Part shown: one piece after another, positions 52,669 to 62,250 of the stretch
Numbering within the stretch: position 1 is the stretch's first letter
How the letters are laid out: each line of letters starts with the position of its first letter
DNA from: Anaerostipes butyraticus
GTDB lineage: Bacteria > Bacillota > Clostridia > Lachnospirales > Lachnospiraceae
Reading direction: 5' to 3'
Length of the DNA: 64,000 nucleotides
Assembly: GCF_016586355.1 (NCBI RefSeq)
Contig: NZ_BLYI01000046.1
Coordinates: forward strand, 1-64,000
Notes under the pieces: model-generated
What the model saw: only the letters and a program-made list of their open reading frames with translations
What the model was told of the DNA's origin: nothing
Database searches by the model: none
Made by a program: the position numbers and the translations under genes

Positions 52669-53681
52669 ATGAGAAAAGAGGCGACGCTGAATCAGTGGAG
52701 AGTTTTATATGAAACAGCCACAAGAATCAAAGAAAAGAAACCGTGGGAAACATTTATGGATATGGATCTGCTGGGATTCAGATATGGGGCAAAAGAAGAC
52801 ACCATCTATTTCAGTATTCTTGGGCATCATGGAGACTGTTATGGAATCGCAGTTTACGAAGGATATTCGGGGCTGAATGACTTTTTAATGCTTGTTATGC
52901 AGGAAGATTTAAATATCCCGTGGGATTTCGCCATGGCAAATCAAAGAAATCTGACCTGTTACTGGGGTGCCGGCAGGAATTGAGCAAAAAGCAGTGGCAG
53001 ATTGTAAAAAATCTGGGATATAAATACAGAGGGAAAAATCAGTGGCTGTATTTTATGTCATTTGAGCCGGGATATGCTCCGTTTAACCTGGATCAGGACG
53101 AAGTCCTCAGAATGACAGAATATCTGCAGGGGCTGGAAAAGATACTGGAGTATTATGAGGAAAATGATGTAAACATTGATTTCAAAAATGGGAATATACT
53201 TTGTATGATAAAAGATCAAAAGAATAACACAGTAAGATTCGAAGAAGAACCGCTTCCGTTTTTTGAATATTGCCCGGGAATACTTATGCCCGAAGATGAA
53301 AGTTTCATCGAAGAGCTGAAACGTATGCCAGTGTGCAGAGCCCGTCTGGAAGCGGACATCTTTCCTATGAGGACATCCATCGCGGATTCCAAATATGACA
53401 GACCGGCAGATCCATTTATATGCCTGATCATGGATGCTGCATCAGGAATGGTTATAAACTTTGAGATGACAGAACCAGGAGAAAGTGCAGAACTTTATCT
53501 GGCCGAGATGATTGCAGGATTTATTTTACAGTATGGAAAACCGAAAGAAATCAGGATTTCCAATAGAATTGTGGAAGCAGCGATCAAAAATTTGTGCGAT
53601 GCGGCGGGAATCAAACTGCGTTTTCGGAAGACTTTAAGAGGGGTTGAGGATTTCAAATGGGGAATGCATGAAAGGATGTAA
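52669..53681 (+). pseudogene. Frameshifted gene for a conserved protein of unknown function
   Basis: The first frame (52669-52983) gives MRKEATLNQWRVLYETATRI to LTCYWG. The sense continues in another frame from about 52970 (RQELSKKQWQIVKNLGYKYR) to 53681. Joining them gives one protein of about 337 aa. The break lies near 52960-52975, where a single-base loss (TGGGGTGCCGGCAG) explains it. It resembles Lachnospiraceae proteins with plasmid-pRiA4b-like or DUF6930-type regions, but I cannot name it firmly. A sequencing error would also fit. Confidence 0.65.
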
Positions 53682-53705
53682 CGGACAGCTTAGTCAGGAG
53701 GTTTT

Positions 53706-54803
53706 ATGAAACAAAATGATATTTATATGATCCAGGGGACCGACTACAAAGAGATGACAATGAAACTGCTGGAACATATTGATCTGGCATCGGATATTGT
53801 AGTCAGGAGCAAACGAATCGGGATTAAGCCGAATCTGATCAATGCAACGCCGGCGTCTCATGGGGCAACGACGCATCCGGAGATTCTGGACGGACTTCTT
53901 ACGTATTTGAAACGAAAAGGGTTTCAGAATGTCTGTGTACTGGAAAGTTCCTGGGTCGGAGAGAAAACATCCAGAGCAGTAAGAGCAAACGGAACGCTGG
54001 AAGTCTGTGAAAAACATCAGATCGAATTTATGGATCTTCAAAAAGACCAGTCTGTGGTCTGTTCCGGAGGCGGCATGGAAATCAAAGTATGCCAGAAGGC
54101 ATTGGAAATAGAATATATGATCAATCTTCCGGTGGTGAAAGGACACTGCCAGACAAAGATTACCTGCGCTTTAAAAAACTGCAAAGGACTGATTCCAAAC
54201 AGTGAAAAAAGACGGTTTCATACGATGGGGCTTCATAGACCGATTGCGTGTCTGAATACAATCATCCATCAGGATCTGATCCTGGCGGATAATATCTGCG
54301 GGGATCTGGATTTCGAGGAAGGCGGCAGCCCGGTGGCTATGAACCGGATTCTGGCATTTAGGGATCCGGTGCTTTGCGACAGCTTTGCAGCAGAAATCAT
54401 GGGCTATGAACCTTACGATATTGAATACATCCGTCTGGCGGAGGAACTGGGAGTGGGAAGCGCAGACACAGAGAAGGCCCGGATTCATGCCCTGAACCGG
54501 GAGGCGGAGACTGTGAAACAGGCGGCGCCGAAAGGGCAGGCGGCAAAACTGGCTGCTTATGTGAAAGCAAAAGACGCCTGTTCTGCCTGTTACGGTTCTT
54601 TGATCTATGCCTTAAACCGCCTGGATGAGCAGGGAAGGCTGAATCATAAAAAGAAAAAAAGTCTGGCCATTGGCCAGGGATATCGAAAGAAACAAGGAAC
54701 ATACGGAATTGGAAACTGTACGTCATGCTTTCGGAAATATGCCGCCGGCTGTCTGCCAAAAGCAGTGGATGTTGTAAGATTTTTGGAAGAAGAGTGGGAA
54801 TAA
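53706..54803 (+). CDS. DUF362-domain protein with C-terminal cysteine clusters
   Basis: This 365-aa protein has the DUF362 core (GIKPNLINATPASHGATTHP, YMINLPVVKGHCQTKITCAL, LILADNICGDLDFEEGG). The C-terminal CSACYGS and GNCTSCFRKYAAGC clusters could bind iron-sulfur or another metal. Members of this group are often annotated as iron-sulfur proteins of unknown role. It lies 122 nt before the flavodiiron gene, on the same strand. Confidence 0.85.
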   Translation: MKQNDIYMIQGTDYKEMTMKLLEHIDLASDIVVRSKRIGIKPNLINATPASHGATTHPEILDGLLTYLKRKGFQNVCVLESSWVGEKTSRAVRANGTLEVCEKHQIEFMDLQKDQSVVCSGGGMEIKVCQKALEIEYMINLPVVKGHCQTKITCALKNCKGLIPNSEKRRFHTMGLHRPIACLNTIIHQDLILADNICGDLDFEEGGSPVAMNRILAFRDPVLCDSFAAEIMGYEPYDIEYIRLAEELGVGSADTEKARIHALNREAETVKQAAPKGQAAKLAAYVKAKDACSACYGSLIYALNRLDEQGRLNHKKKKSLAIGQGYRKKQGTYGIGNCTSCFRKYAAGCLPKAVDVVRFLEEEWE

Positions 54804-54925
54804 GGTTTAAGATTGTACTAAAAATAGTAATTGTTATAAAACCGAAGAACTGGTAATCTAATTTTAAATATGATATAGTAATGTCGAAAAGAAGATACAA
54901 AGATCATAGAGTTTGGAGGTAACAA

Positions 54926-56092
54926 ATGAAAGATATTGTAATTACAGATGCGATTAAATATATCGGTGCGGATGACAAAGACCTGGATCTGTTTGAGAGC
55001 CAGTATGTGATTCCAAATGGCGTATCATACAACTCTTATGTTATTTTAGATGAGAAGGTTGCAGTTATGGATACGATCGATCAGAGAAGAACCGATGAAT
55101 GGCTGGCTAACCTGGAAAGAGAATTAGATGGAAGAAACGTGGATTATATCGTTGTTTCCCATCTGGAGCCGGACCACGCGGCAAGTCTTCAGGTTCTTGC
55201 AGAAAAATATCCGGAAGCAAAACTGATCGGAAATGCGAAGACATTCAATATGATCCCTCAGTTCTTCAGCATTGACAATCTGGCAGACCGCAGTGTGACA
55301 GTGAAAGAAGGAGATACGGTATCTCTTGGAAAACATACGCTTCAGTTCTTTATGGCTCCGATGGTACACTGGCCGGAAGTTATGGTAGCATATGAGCAGT
55401 CTGAGAAAATCTTATTCTCAGCAGACGGATTTGGTAAATTCGGCGCTTTGGATGTAGATGAAGACTGGGCATGCGAAGCAAGACGTTATTACTTCAATAT
55501 CGTTGGAAAATATGGAATGCAGGTACAGGCGCTTCTTAAGAAAGCAGCCGGACTTGACATTCAGATGATCTGCCCGCTTCACGGACCAATCCTGAAAGAA
55601 AATCTCGGATACTATATCGGATTATATGATACATGGAGCAAATATGAGCCGGAAGATGAAGGTATTGTAATCGCATACGCCTCCATTCATGGAAATACAG
55701 GAAAAGCAGCGAAGAAATTTGCAGAGATTCTGGAAGCAAAAGGTGCAAAGAAAGTTGTTGTGACAGATCTTTCCAGAGATGATATGGCAGAAGCAGTGGA
55801 AGATGCTTTCCGTTATGACACTCTTGTTCTTGCATGTGCTACATATGATGGCGGATTATTCCCTTGCATGGAAGATTTCCTGCATCATTTGAAAGCAAAG
55901 AATTATCAGAAGAGAAAGATTGCGTTTATGGAAAATGGTTCCTGGGCTCCAACAGCCGCAAAGAATATGAAGGCAATCGTAGAGAACTTCAAGAATGTAG
56001 AATTAGTTGATCCGGTTGTTACGATCAAGTCTACAATGAAAGAGGAGAATGTGAAGACAATGGAAGAACTGGCAGACAATCTTCTTGCATAA
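54926..56092 (+). CDS. fprA: Flavodiiron protein (A-type flavoprotein)
   Basis: This cytoplasmic enzyme reduces O2 to water or NO to N2O, protecting anaerobes. The 388-aa protein has a beta-lactamase-like domain with the di-iron ligands HLEPDHAASL (residues about 80-89), MVHWPE, LFSADGFG and CPLHGPIL. A C-terminal flavodoxin domain follows, with the FMN loop YASIHGNTGKAA near 255. Codon choice and a strong GGAGGT site suggest high expression. Confidence 0.95.
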   Translation: MKDIVITDAIKYIGADDKDLDLFESQYVIPNGVSYNSYVILDEKVAVMDTIDQRRTDEWLANLERELDGRNVDYIVVSHLEPDHAASLQVLAEKYPEAKLIGNAKTFNMIPQFFSIDNLADRSVTVKEGDTVSLGKHTLQFFMAPMVHWPEVMVAYEQSEKILFSADGFGKFGALDVDEDWACEARRYYFNIVGKYGMQVQALLKKAAGLDIQMICPLHGPILKENLGYYIGLYDTWSKYEPEDEGIVIAYASIHGNTGKAAKKFAEILEAKGAKKVVVTDLSRDDMAEAVEDAFRYDTLVLACATYDGGLFPCMEDFLHHLKAKNYQKRKIAFMENGSWAPTAAKNMKAIVENFKNVELVDPVVTIKSTMKEENVKTMEELADNLLA

Positions 56093-56120
56093 TCAGCATA
56101 CATAAATATAGAAGAAACAG

Positions 56121-56150
56121 CGCAGCAGGAAAATTTTCTGCTGCGTTTTC
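56121..56150 (+). terminator. Terminator of the flavodiiron gene
   Basis: CGCAGCAG pairs with CTGCTGCG across an AT loop and is followed by TTTTCC. A TATAAT at 56161-56166 shortly after may be the -10 box of the next gene. Confidence 0.75.
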
Positions 56151-56194
56151 CTTTTTCTGCTATAATAAAAAGAAAACTTGAAAGGAAGAGAAAA

Positions 56195-57121
56195 ATGAAA
56201 AAATTTCGATATATATTCGGGCCGATTCCTTCCAGAAGACTGGGACGTTCTCTGGGAATTAGTCCTCTGCCAAAGAAGACATGCAATTATTCCTGCATTT
56301 ACTGTCAGCTTGGAAGGACAGACCGGATGACCAACAAACGGCAGGAATTTTATAAGACGGAAGATATTCTAAAAGAATTTAAGGAATACCTGAAAGATTC
56401 TGATAAATTTGACATTGTAACTGTAGTAGGAGAAGGGGAGCCGACTCTTTGCAGCAACTTGGGAGAATTGATCTGTGGATTAAAAGAAATGACAGATAAG
56501 CCGGTGGCAGTGATTACCAACGGGGCTCTGCTTTCTGATCCGCAGGTAAGAGAAGAACTGTGCCATGCAGATATGGTGCTGCCGTCTCTGGATGCATATA
56601 ATCAGGATATTGCAAAGAAAATTGACCGTCCTTACGGAACAATTCGATTTGAAGAAGAATTTCTGGGACTGAAAAAGTTCTGCAGCATGTATCAGGGAGA
56701 ATTATGGCTGGAAATCATGCTGGTTGATGGAATCAATGACGATGAGGAATCCATTGCGCAGTTCAAAAAATTATTAAAAGAATTAAAGTACGACCGTCTG
56801 TATCTGAATACACCGGTACGTCCTCCGGCTGAAGAAGGCGTCAATGTGGTATCTGATGAGAGAATGGAATATGCGGTAAAAGAATTAGGCGGAATTTCCA
56901 TCGAGATGCTCAGCTCCGGCAGTTTTTTCAGTGAGATTGAGGATGATTATGAGGCAGTCAAATCCATTATCGGACGTCATCCTATGAATCAGTTTGAACT
57001 GAATGGATTTCTGGACAGCCGTGGGACAGCAAATAAAGAAGAAATGATCGAGAAAATGAAGCAGGATGAAGAGATCGCTGTCATTGATTATAAGGGAATC
57101 TTAACATTCCGGCTGAGATAG
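56195..57121 (+). CDS. Radical SAM protein
   Basis: This 308-aa protein has the 4Fe-4S/SAM motif CNYSCIYCQLG (Cys at residues 30, 34, 37), preceded by IFGPIPSRRLGRSLGI. This is typical of a small radical SAM family often found with metabolic or tRNA functions. SAM-binding GEGEPTL and ITNGALL follow. The C-terminal part has a winged-helix-like region. The reaction is unknown. Confidence 0.88.
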   Translation: MKKFRYIFGPIPSRRLGRSLGISPLPKKTCNYSCIYCQLGRTDRMTNKRQEFYKTEDILKEFKEYLKDSDKFDIVTVVGEGEPTLCSNLGELICGLKEMTDKPVAVITNGALLSDPQVREELCHADMVLPSLDAYNQDIAKKIDRPYGTIRFEEEFLGLKKFCSMYQGELWLEIMLVDGINDDEESIAQFKKLLKELKYDRLYLNTPVRPPAEEGVNVVSDERMEYAVKELGGISIEMLSSGSFFSEIEDDYEAVKSIIGRHPMNQFELNGFLDSRGTANKEEMIEKMKQDEEIAVIDYKGILTFRLR

Positions 57122-57137
57122 AGAGGGGGAGACGAAT

Positions 57138-58016
57138 ATGAGAAAGCGCAGTGTACAGAGGGTAGCAGCCATCCATGATCTTTCAGGATTTGGAAGGGCG
57201 TCTTTGACAACGATCATACCGATTTTATCATCGATGGGAGTGCAGGTCTGTCCATTGCCGACAGCGATTTTGTCAAATCATACGGGTGGATTTGAAACGT
57301 TCAGTTATGTGGACTTTACCGATTATATGCAGGATTACATTGATGGATGGAAGAAGCTTAATCTGGATTTTGACTGTATTTACTCTGGATTTCTTGGATC
57401 AGAGCGTCAGATTCAGATCATTTCTGATTTTATCGATGATTTTGGAACAGAAGACAATATGGTGGTTGTGGATCCGGTGCTGGGGGACAATGGAACACTG
57501 TATTCAACCATGACCCAGGACCATGTCAGCAAGATGAGCCGTCTGGTGGAGAAAGCGGATATTATTACGCCGAACTTTACGGAAGTCAGTCTGCTGTTAG
57601 GAGAACCTTATGAGGAAAAAATCACAGATCATAAGATCAAAAAATGGCTGAAGACACTTTCTGATATGGGACCGGAAATCGTAGTGGCAACCAGTGTGCC
57701 GGATCAGGGAGAAGGAAAAGACACCAATGTAGTAGCTTTTGACAGGAGAAGCAATACTTACTGGAAGATTCAGTGCAGATATATACCAGCTTCTTATCCG
57801 GGAACCGGAGATGCCTATACATCCGTTATGATCGGGAGTCTTTTAAATGGCGACAGCCTTCCAATCGCCCTGGATAAAGGGGTGCAGTTTATTACCCAGG
57901 CAATTAAGGCAAGCTATGGATTTGATTATCCGAAACGAGAGGGAGTGCTGCTGGAAAAAGTACTGGAAGTTCTGAATATGCCTGTAGTCATAGGCGGATA
58001 TGAGATGCTGGAATAG
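57138..58016 (+). CDS. pdxY: Pyridoxamine/pyridoxal kinase
   Basis: This is a PfkB-like vitamin B6 kinase of 292 aa. It has the N-terminal IHDLSGFGRASLTTIIPILS (residues about 12-31), VVVDPVLGDNGTLY in the middle and the anion-hole/catalytic YPGTGDAYTSVMIG near residue 222. It is separated from the CAT-like gene by 8 nt, so the two are co-transcribed. Confidence 0.9.
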   Translation: MRKRSVQRVAAIHDLSGFGRASLTTIIPILSSMGVQVCPLPTAILSNHTGGFETFSYVDFTDYMQDYIDGWKKLNLDFDCIYSGFLGSERQIQIISDFIDDFGTEDNMVVVDPVLGDNGTLYSTMTQDHVSKMSRLVEKADIITPNFTEVSLLLGEPYEEKITDHKIKKWLKTLSDMGPEIVVATSVPDQGEGKDTNVVAFDRRSNTYWKIQCRYIPASYPGTGDAYTSVMIGSLLNGDSLPIALDKGVQFITQAIKASYGFDYPKREGVLLEKVLEVLNMPVVIGGYEMLE

Positions 58017-58024
58017 GAGGATGT

Positions 58025-58669
58025 ATGTTTCGACGGATTGATCAGGAAAAATGGGAACGAAAAGAACATTACAAATATTATACGCAGAAGCTTCCATGCG
58101 GTTATTCTGTTACCGTCCGGCTGGATGTGACGAATTTTTATGATCAGATCAAAAAACGGGGGCTTCGGTTTTATCCGGCCTTTATTGCCTGTGTTTCCAG
58201 GGCCGTAAATGGAAGAAAAGAATTCCGCATGGGGAAAGATGCGGAAGGGAATCCAGGAATCTGGGACGCAGTGCATCCCAGTTATACGATCTTCCATGAG
58301 GATGATCATACCTTTTCCGATATCTGGTCTTTTTATGATGAGGATTTCCGGAAGTGTTATGAAAACATTGTCAGGGATATGGAAACATATAAAGACTGCA
58401 AAGGTCCCAAAGGAAAGCCGGATCAGCCGCCGAATTTTTACTGCATTTCCTGTGTGCCGTGGATGGATTTTACAGGATACGGAACCTGGGTGCCGGGAGG
58501 AGAACCGAATCTTTTCCCGATCATTACATTTGGAAAGTATGTGGACCATGACGGGAAGAAAGAATTATCAGCAGCATTGACGATTTCTCACGCGGCAGCA
58601 GACGGATATCATACCAGTATGCTGTTTCAGGAAATACAGAAAATTCTCTCAGAGTTTTCCGCTTTTTAA
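58025..58669 (+). CDS. Chloramphenicol acetyltransferase-like acyltransferase
   Basis: This 214-aa CAT-fold protein starts MFRRIDQEKWERKEHYKYYT and has ISHAAADGYHTSMLF with the catalytic His and the DG that follows it (canonical CAT: HHxxxDG). The first His of the canonical HH pair is replaced by Ser. PNFYCISCVPWMDFTGYG is also typical. Many chromosomal proteins of this type are not shown to confer resistance. It ends inside the convergent TetR gene (21-nt overlap). Confidence 0.85.
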   Translation: MFRRIDQEKWERKEHYKYYTQKLPCGYSVTVRLDVTNFYDQIKKRGLRFYPAFIACVSRAVNGRKEFRMGKDAEGNPGIWDAVHPSYTIFHEDDHTFSDIWSFYDEDFRKCYENIVRDMETYKDCKGPKGKPDQPPNFYCISCVPWMDFTGYGTWVPGGEPNLFPIITFGKYVDHDGKKELSAALTISHAAADGYHTSMLFQEIQKILSEFSAF

Positions 58670-59230
58670 AAAATCAGAAGCGGCGGAGAAAGATAAGGAT
58701 TTCAGCAGGTGAGAGATTTCTTTTTCTGACTGTTGAAATCCATTACGGATCCATTGCTGTATGATGCCAATGCAGCCCCGGGAGATGAAAATATAGCAGA
58801 ATTCCAGATCCTCTTTCTTAAATTCCGGATACTGCTGTTCCCAGTTGGCGATGTTGTTTTCCTGAACACGCTGGTTCAGCTGATTCAGAAATGCAGGGTC
58901 ACCATGGTCAGAGAATACCAGCCGGATCAGATCTTTGTGGCTGGAAATATAATGGATCAGAGAATCCATAAAGTCGGTCAGGGAGTTGTTGATATTGTAC
59001 TGCTCCACGTTTTCATCCAGAGCCAGCAGAATCTCTTTTTCAATCTCACGAAGCAGATCCATGGGACTGGAATAATACGTATAAAAAGTACTTCGATTAA
59101 TATCCGATTTCTCGCAGAGGCGGGAAACGGATATTTTTTGTATAGGCTGTTCTTTCATCAGAAGCAAAAGATTGGTTTTTAAAGCATGCTGGGTACGACG
59201 GACCCGGCGGTCGGTTTTTATTTCTTTCAT
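58649..59230 (-). CDS. TetR-family transcriptional regulator
   Basis: This 193-aa regulator has the N-terminal HTH VRRTQHALKTNLLLLMKEQP then ISVSRLCEKSDINRSTFYTY. The C-terminal ligand domain resembles the group with GCIGIIQQWIRNGF (TetR_C_7-like). It is divergent from glgB, and a matching inverted pair of TATCCTACA sites flanks the shared promoter region. It may control itself and glgB. Confidence 0.9.
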   Translation of the reverse strand: MKEIKTDRRVRRTQHALKTNLLLLMKEQPIQKISVSRLCEKSDINRSTFYTYYSSPMDLLREIEKEILLALDENVEQYNINNSLTDFMDSLIHYISSHKDLIRLVFSDHGDPAFLNQLNQRVQENNIANWEQQYPEFKKEDLEFCYIFISRGCIGIIQQWIRNGFQQSEKEISHLLKSLSFSAASDFLKSGKL

Positions 59231-59241
59231 ATAATATCTCC

Positions 59242-59361
59242 TATCCTACAGTTTGTGATGATATGTCGGATATCCATCAAAAAGAGATGGTTTGGTGGTT
59301 GTTCTGTTTCTTTTTCTTTATTATAATATACATATGAAGGAAAAACAACAAATGTAGGATA
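59242..59361. promoter_or_regulatory. tetR-glgB intergenic control region
   Basis: A glgB promoter TTGTTC (59299-59304) with TATAAT (59322-59327), 17 bp apart, is present. TATCCTACA at 59242-59250 and its complement TGTAGGATA at 59353-59361 lie near the two gene starts, and matching TTTG/CAAA extends both. This pair is a candidate operator set for the TetR protein. Confidence 0.55.
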
Positions 59362-59375
59362 AGGTGGTGTTTTTA

Positions 59376-61211
59376 GTGAACAGACAGGATTTTTATGATG
59401 GAAAAATGTTTGACGCCTATCAGTATATGGGGGCGCACAGAAAAGGGGACGTCATAGAGTTTGTTACTTATGCGCCGAGGGCGGAAAAGATAGCAGTGAT
59501 CGGGGAGTTTAATGACTGGACAGAAGAATTTATGGAGAAAGATGGACAGAGCGGATTTTTTTCCATGAAATCCAGTGCGGCAAAAGAAGGAGATATGTAT
59601 AAATACTGCATTTACGGACCGGGAGGAAGGATGCAGGAGCACTGTGATCCTTACGGATTTGAAATGGAACTGCGGCCGGGAGCCTGCTCTATCATTTGTG
59701 ATCTTAAGCAGTACGAGTTTCATGATAAAAAGTGGATGGTAAACCGAAACAATGGAAAACACAGTCCGGTCAATATCTACGAGATGCATCTGGGTTCCTG
59801 GAGACAGAATCCGGACGATGAAAACGGATGGTATGAGTATGACGAGATTGCAAAGATGCTGGTTCCGTATTTGAAAGAAAATCACTACACCCATGTGGAA
59901 TTAATGCCGCTGTCTGAACATCCTTTTGACGGATCCTGGGGATATCAGAATACCGGATTTTTTGCTCCGACCAAGCGTTATGGAAAACCGCAGCAGCTTA
60001 TGAAATTTGTGGATATGCTTCATCAGGCGGAGATCGGGGTGATCATGGATTTTGTTCCGGTTCATTTTGCGGTTGACGGGTATGGACTGCGGCTTTACGA
60101 TGGAACACCATTATATGAATACGATAATAAAGATACGGGAGAAAGTGAGTGGGGGAGCTGTAATTTTATCCACTCCAGAAGGGAAGTAAAATGTTTTCTT
60201 CAGTCTGCGGCCAATTACTGGCTGGAAGAATATCATTTCGACGGGCTTCGGATGGATGCGGTCAGCCGGCTGATTTACTGGCAGGGAGATGAGCGAAGAG
60301 GCGTAAACGGCACTGCCATTGAGTTTTTGAAAGATATGAATCTGGGGTTAAAACAGAGACACCCGGATGTCATGCTGATTGCGGAGGATTCCACCTCTTA
60401 TCCGGGGGTTACAAAACCGGTGTACGAGGGAGGACTGGGCTTTGATTATAAATGGGATCTCGGATGGATGCATGACACGCTGGAATATTTTCAGACGCCT
60501 CCTGAGTACAGAAGCAGAGATTATCATAAGCTTACTTTTTCTATGATGTATTTCTGGAATGAACAGTATCTTCTGGAATTCAGCCATGACGAAGTTGTTC
60601 ACGGAAAAGCAACGATCCTGCAGAAAATGTACGGCGATTATGAAGGGAAGTTCCCTCAGGCCAGAGCCATGTATTTGTATATGATCATGCATCCGGGGAA
60701 AAAGCTGAATTTTATGGGAAATGAGTTTGGACAGCTCCGGGAATGGACAGAAAAACAGGAACAGGACTGGAGTGTACTGAAATATCCGATTCATGACGCT
60801 TTTCATCATTATATGGAAGAACTGAACCGGATTTATCAAAAGGAAACGGCGCTGCATGAGGATTATGATCCGGATTATTTCCGGTGGCTGGACTGCCATC
60901 AGGAAGAACGGTGCATCTATGCCATTGGGCGCGGCGCAGGAGAAATGATGCTGGCGGCAGTTTTTAATTTTTCAGATCGGGAGCAGGAAGATTATGAACT
61001 GGAGATCGATGGAAGCTGGGAAGGAAAATGCATCCTGCACACTGACTGGGACTGCTGGAGCGGAGAAACGCCGAAAGGAAAAGAAATATGGGAGATAGAG
61101 AGAGGAAAGGAGACGTCAAAGATCACTGCGGCGCTGCCTCCATACAGCGGTATGCTGCTGGAGCTGACCAGGGATAAGAAGAAAACGCTAAAAACAAAAA
61201 ATAAGAAATAG
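59376..61211 (+). CDS. glgB: 1,4-alpha-glucan branching enzyme
   Basis: GlgB makes the alpha-1,6 branches of glycogen. The 611-aa GH13 enzyme has an N-terminal carbohydrate-binding module (EFVTYAPRAEKIAVIGEFND). Its catalytic domain has nucleophile Asp in FDGLRMDAVSRL, acid Glu in LIAEDSTSYPG and Asp in FSHDEVVHGK. The GTG at 59376, 8 nt after AAGGTGG, is the likely start; GTG 59364 is possible. No other glycogen gene is nearby. Confidence 0.93.
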   Translation: MNRQDFYDGKMFDAYQYMGAHRKGDVIEFVTYAPRAEKIAVIGEFNDWTEEFMEKDGQSGFFSMKSSAAKEGDMYKYCIYGPGGRMQEHCDPYGFEMELRPGACSIICDLKQYEFHDKKWMVNRNNGKHSPVNIYEMHLGSWRQNPDDENGWYEYDEIAKMLVPYLKENHYTHVELMPLSEHPFDGSWGYQNTGFFAPTKRYGKPQQLMKFVDMLHQAEIGVIMDFVPVHFAVDGYGLRLYDGTPLYEYDNKDTGESEWGSCNFIHSRREVKCFLQSAANYWLEEYHFDGLRMDAVSRLIYWQGDERRGVNGTAIEFLKDMNLGLKQRHPDVMLIAEDSTSYPGVTKPVYEGGLGFDYKWDLGWMHDTLEYFQTPPEYRSRDYHKLTFSMMYFWNEQYLLEFSHDEVVHGKATILQKMYGDYEGKFPQARAMYLYMIMHPGKKLNFMGNEFGQLREWTEKQEQDWSVLKYPIHDAFHHYMEELNRIYQKETALHEDYDPDYFRWLDCHQEERCIYAIGRGAGEMMLAAVFNFSDREQEDYELEIDGSWEGKCILHTDWDCWSGETPKGKEIWEIERGKETSKITAALPPYSGMLLELTRDKKKTLKTKNKK

Positions 61212-61391
61212 AATAGGCGGCATGCTGAAACGAATATGAAAGTTTTTTGATAAAAATGAAATAAAAATTTCCTTTTTGTTTAAAATGATATTTAACTTTC
61301 ATTTTACTAAAGAATGAGAGAATAATTTACATGAGGCTGATATGATAGGTCATGTAGAAAAGAGACAGACTGACTGACAGGGAGGAAAGAG

Positions 61392-62249
61392 ATGAATCAA
61401 AAAGCAAACATTACACAGTCACAGAAGTTAATGGTTTTCGTTTTAAGCATGTCGCTTTATGGATTAGCAACGTTATTTACAGAATTAATTCCGTCATTCC
61501 AGGTGGGAATCGTGGAATTTTCAGTGGAATATTTCTTGTTCATTCCACTGACACTGGCTATTTTATTTGATCCGATGTCCGCAGCGCTGGGAGCGGCCAC
61601 AGGGGAAATCGTATTCAGCGAGATTATGCTGGGACAATTCGGAGGTCTGGGAGAACTGGAAAAATTCATTACCCTGACCATCGGAATTTATGTGGCAGGA
61701 AGACTGGTAAAGAATCCGAAGAACCGGAAAGCCGTTGCGGCTGCATCTATTTTCGGAATGATTCTCCAGCAGTTTATGGGATGTGTTGTAGATATCCTGA
61801 AAGTACAGCTTGCGGTATCTGATTTCGAAGCGGTGCCGGGACTTCCGCAGAGCGTTTTCTTTACCGAAGGATTTGCCTTCTTAAATGATGTGCTCTTCTC
61901 AGGAATTTTGTTCTGTATGCTGCCGACAGTATTCCTTGTCCCAAGATTATACGGAAAAATCGAGCCGCTTCTGGGACTGAAACCAAGAGATGAGAAGAAT
62001 CTTCCGGCAGGAGACGCGGGTATGACAGCAAAAGCTGCCGCAGGAGCAGTGATCGGTTTCGCGGCAGCAGTGGGAGCCGAGCTTCTGGCGGAGAGCGGAA
62101 TGTCTCTGATCGACTGGGAAGCCTCCTGGGCAGAAAGTTCCACGGCGTTTATTGTAGGAATTGCTGCTGCAGCTGTTCTGGTAATTCTGGTCTGTTCCAG
62201 AATCCTGAAAAATTCCAGAAGGACTGAAGCGGTGCAGGGAGAGATGTAA
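61392..62249 (+). CDS. ECF transporter S component of unknown substrate
   Basis: This 285-aa integral membrane protein has an S-component-like core of about six helices. It includes the GATTGEIVFSE-type segment (GAATGEIVFSEIMLGQFGGL), followed by two extra C-terminal helices (about 210-275). It is followed after 1 nt by a fused double ATPase and then an EcfT start, so this is a dedicated (group I) ECF transporter. The 180-nt upstream region shows no riboswitch I can recognise, so the substrate is open. Confidence 0.8.
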   Translation: MNQKANITQSQKLMVFVLSMSLYGLATLFTELIPSFQVGIVEFSVEYFLFIPLTLAILFDPMSAALGAATGEIVFSEIMLGQFGGLGELEKFITLTIGIYVAGRLVKNPKNRKAVAAASIFGMILQQFMGCVVDILKVQLAVSDFEAVPGLPQSVFFTEGFAFLNDVLFSGILFCMLPTVFLVPRLYGKIEPLLGLKPRDEKNLPAGDAGMTAKAAAGAVIGFAAAVGAELLAESGMSLIDWEASWAESSTAFIVGIAAAAVLVILVCSRILKNSRRTEAVQGEM

Positions 62250-62250
62250 A

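Noticed and set aside
58025-58669. Chloramphenicol resistance gene
   Set aside because: The CAT fold and His-x3-Asp-Gly are present, but the context (pyridoxamine kinase) and general similarity do not support calling resistance.
61212-61391. Riboswitch upstream of the S component
   Set aside because: I looked for thiamin, cobalamin, FMN and similar conserved boxes and saw none; the region is AT-rich with weak pairing.
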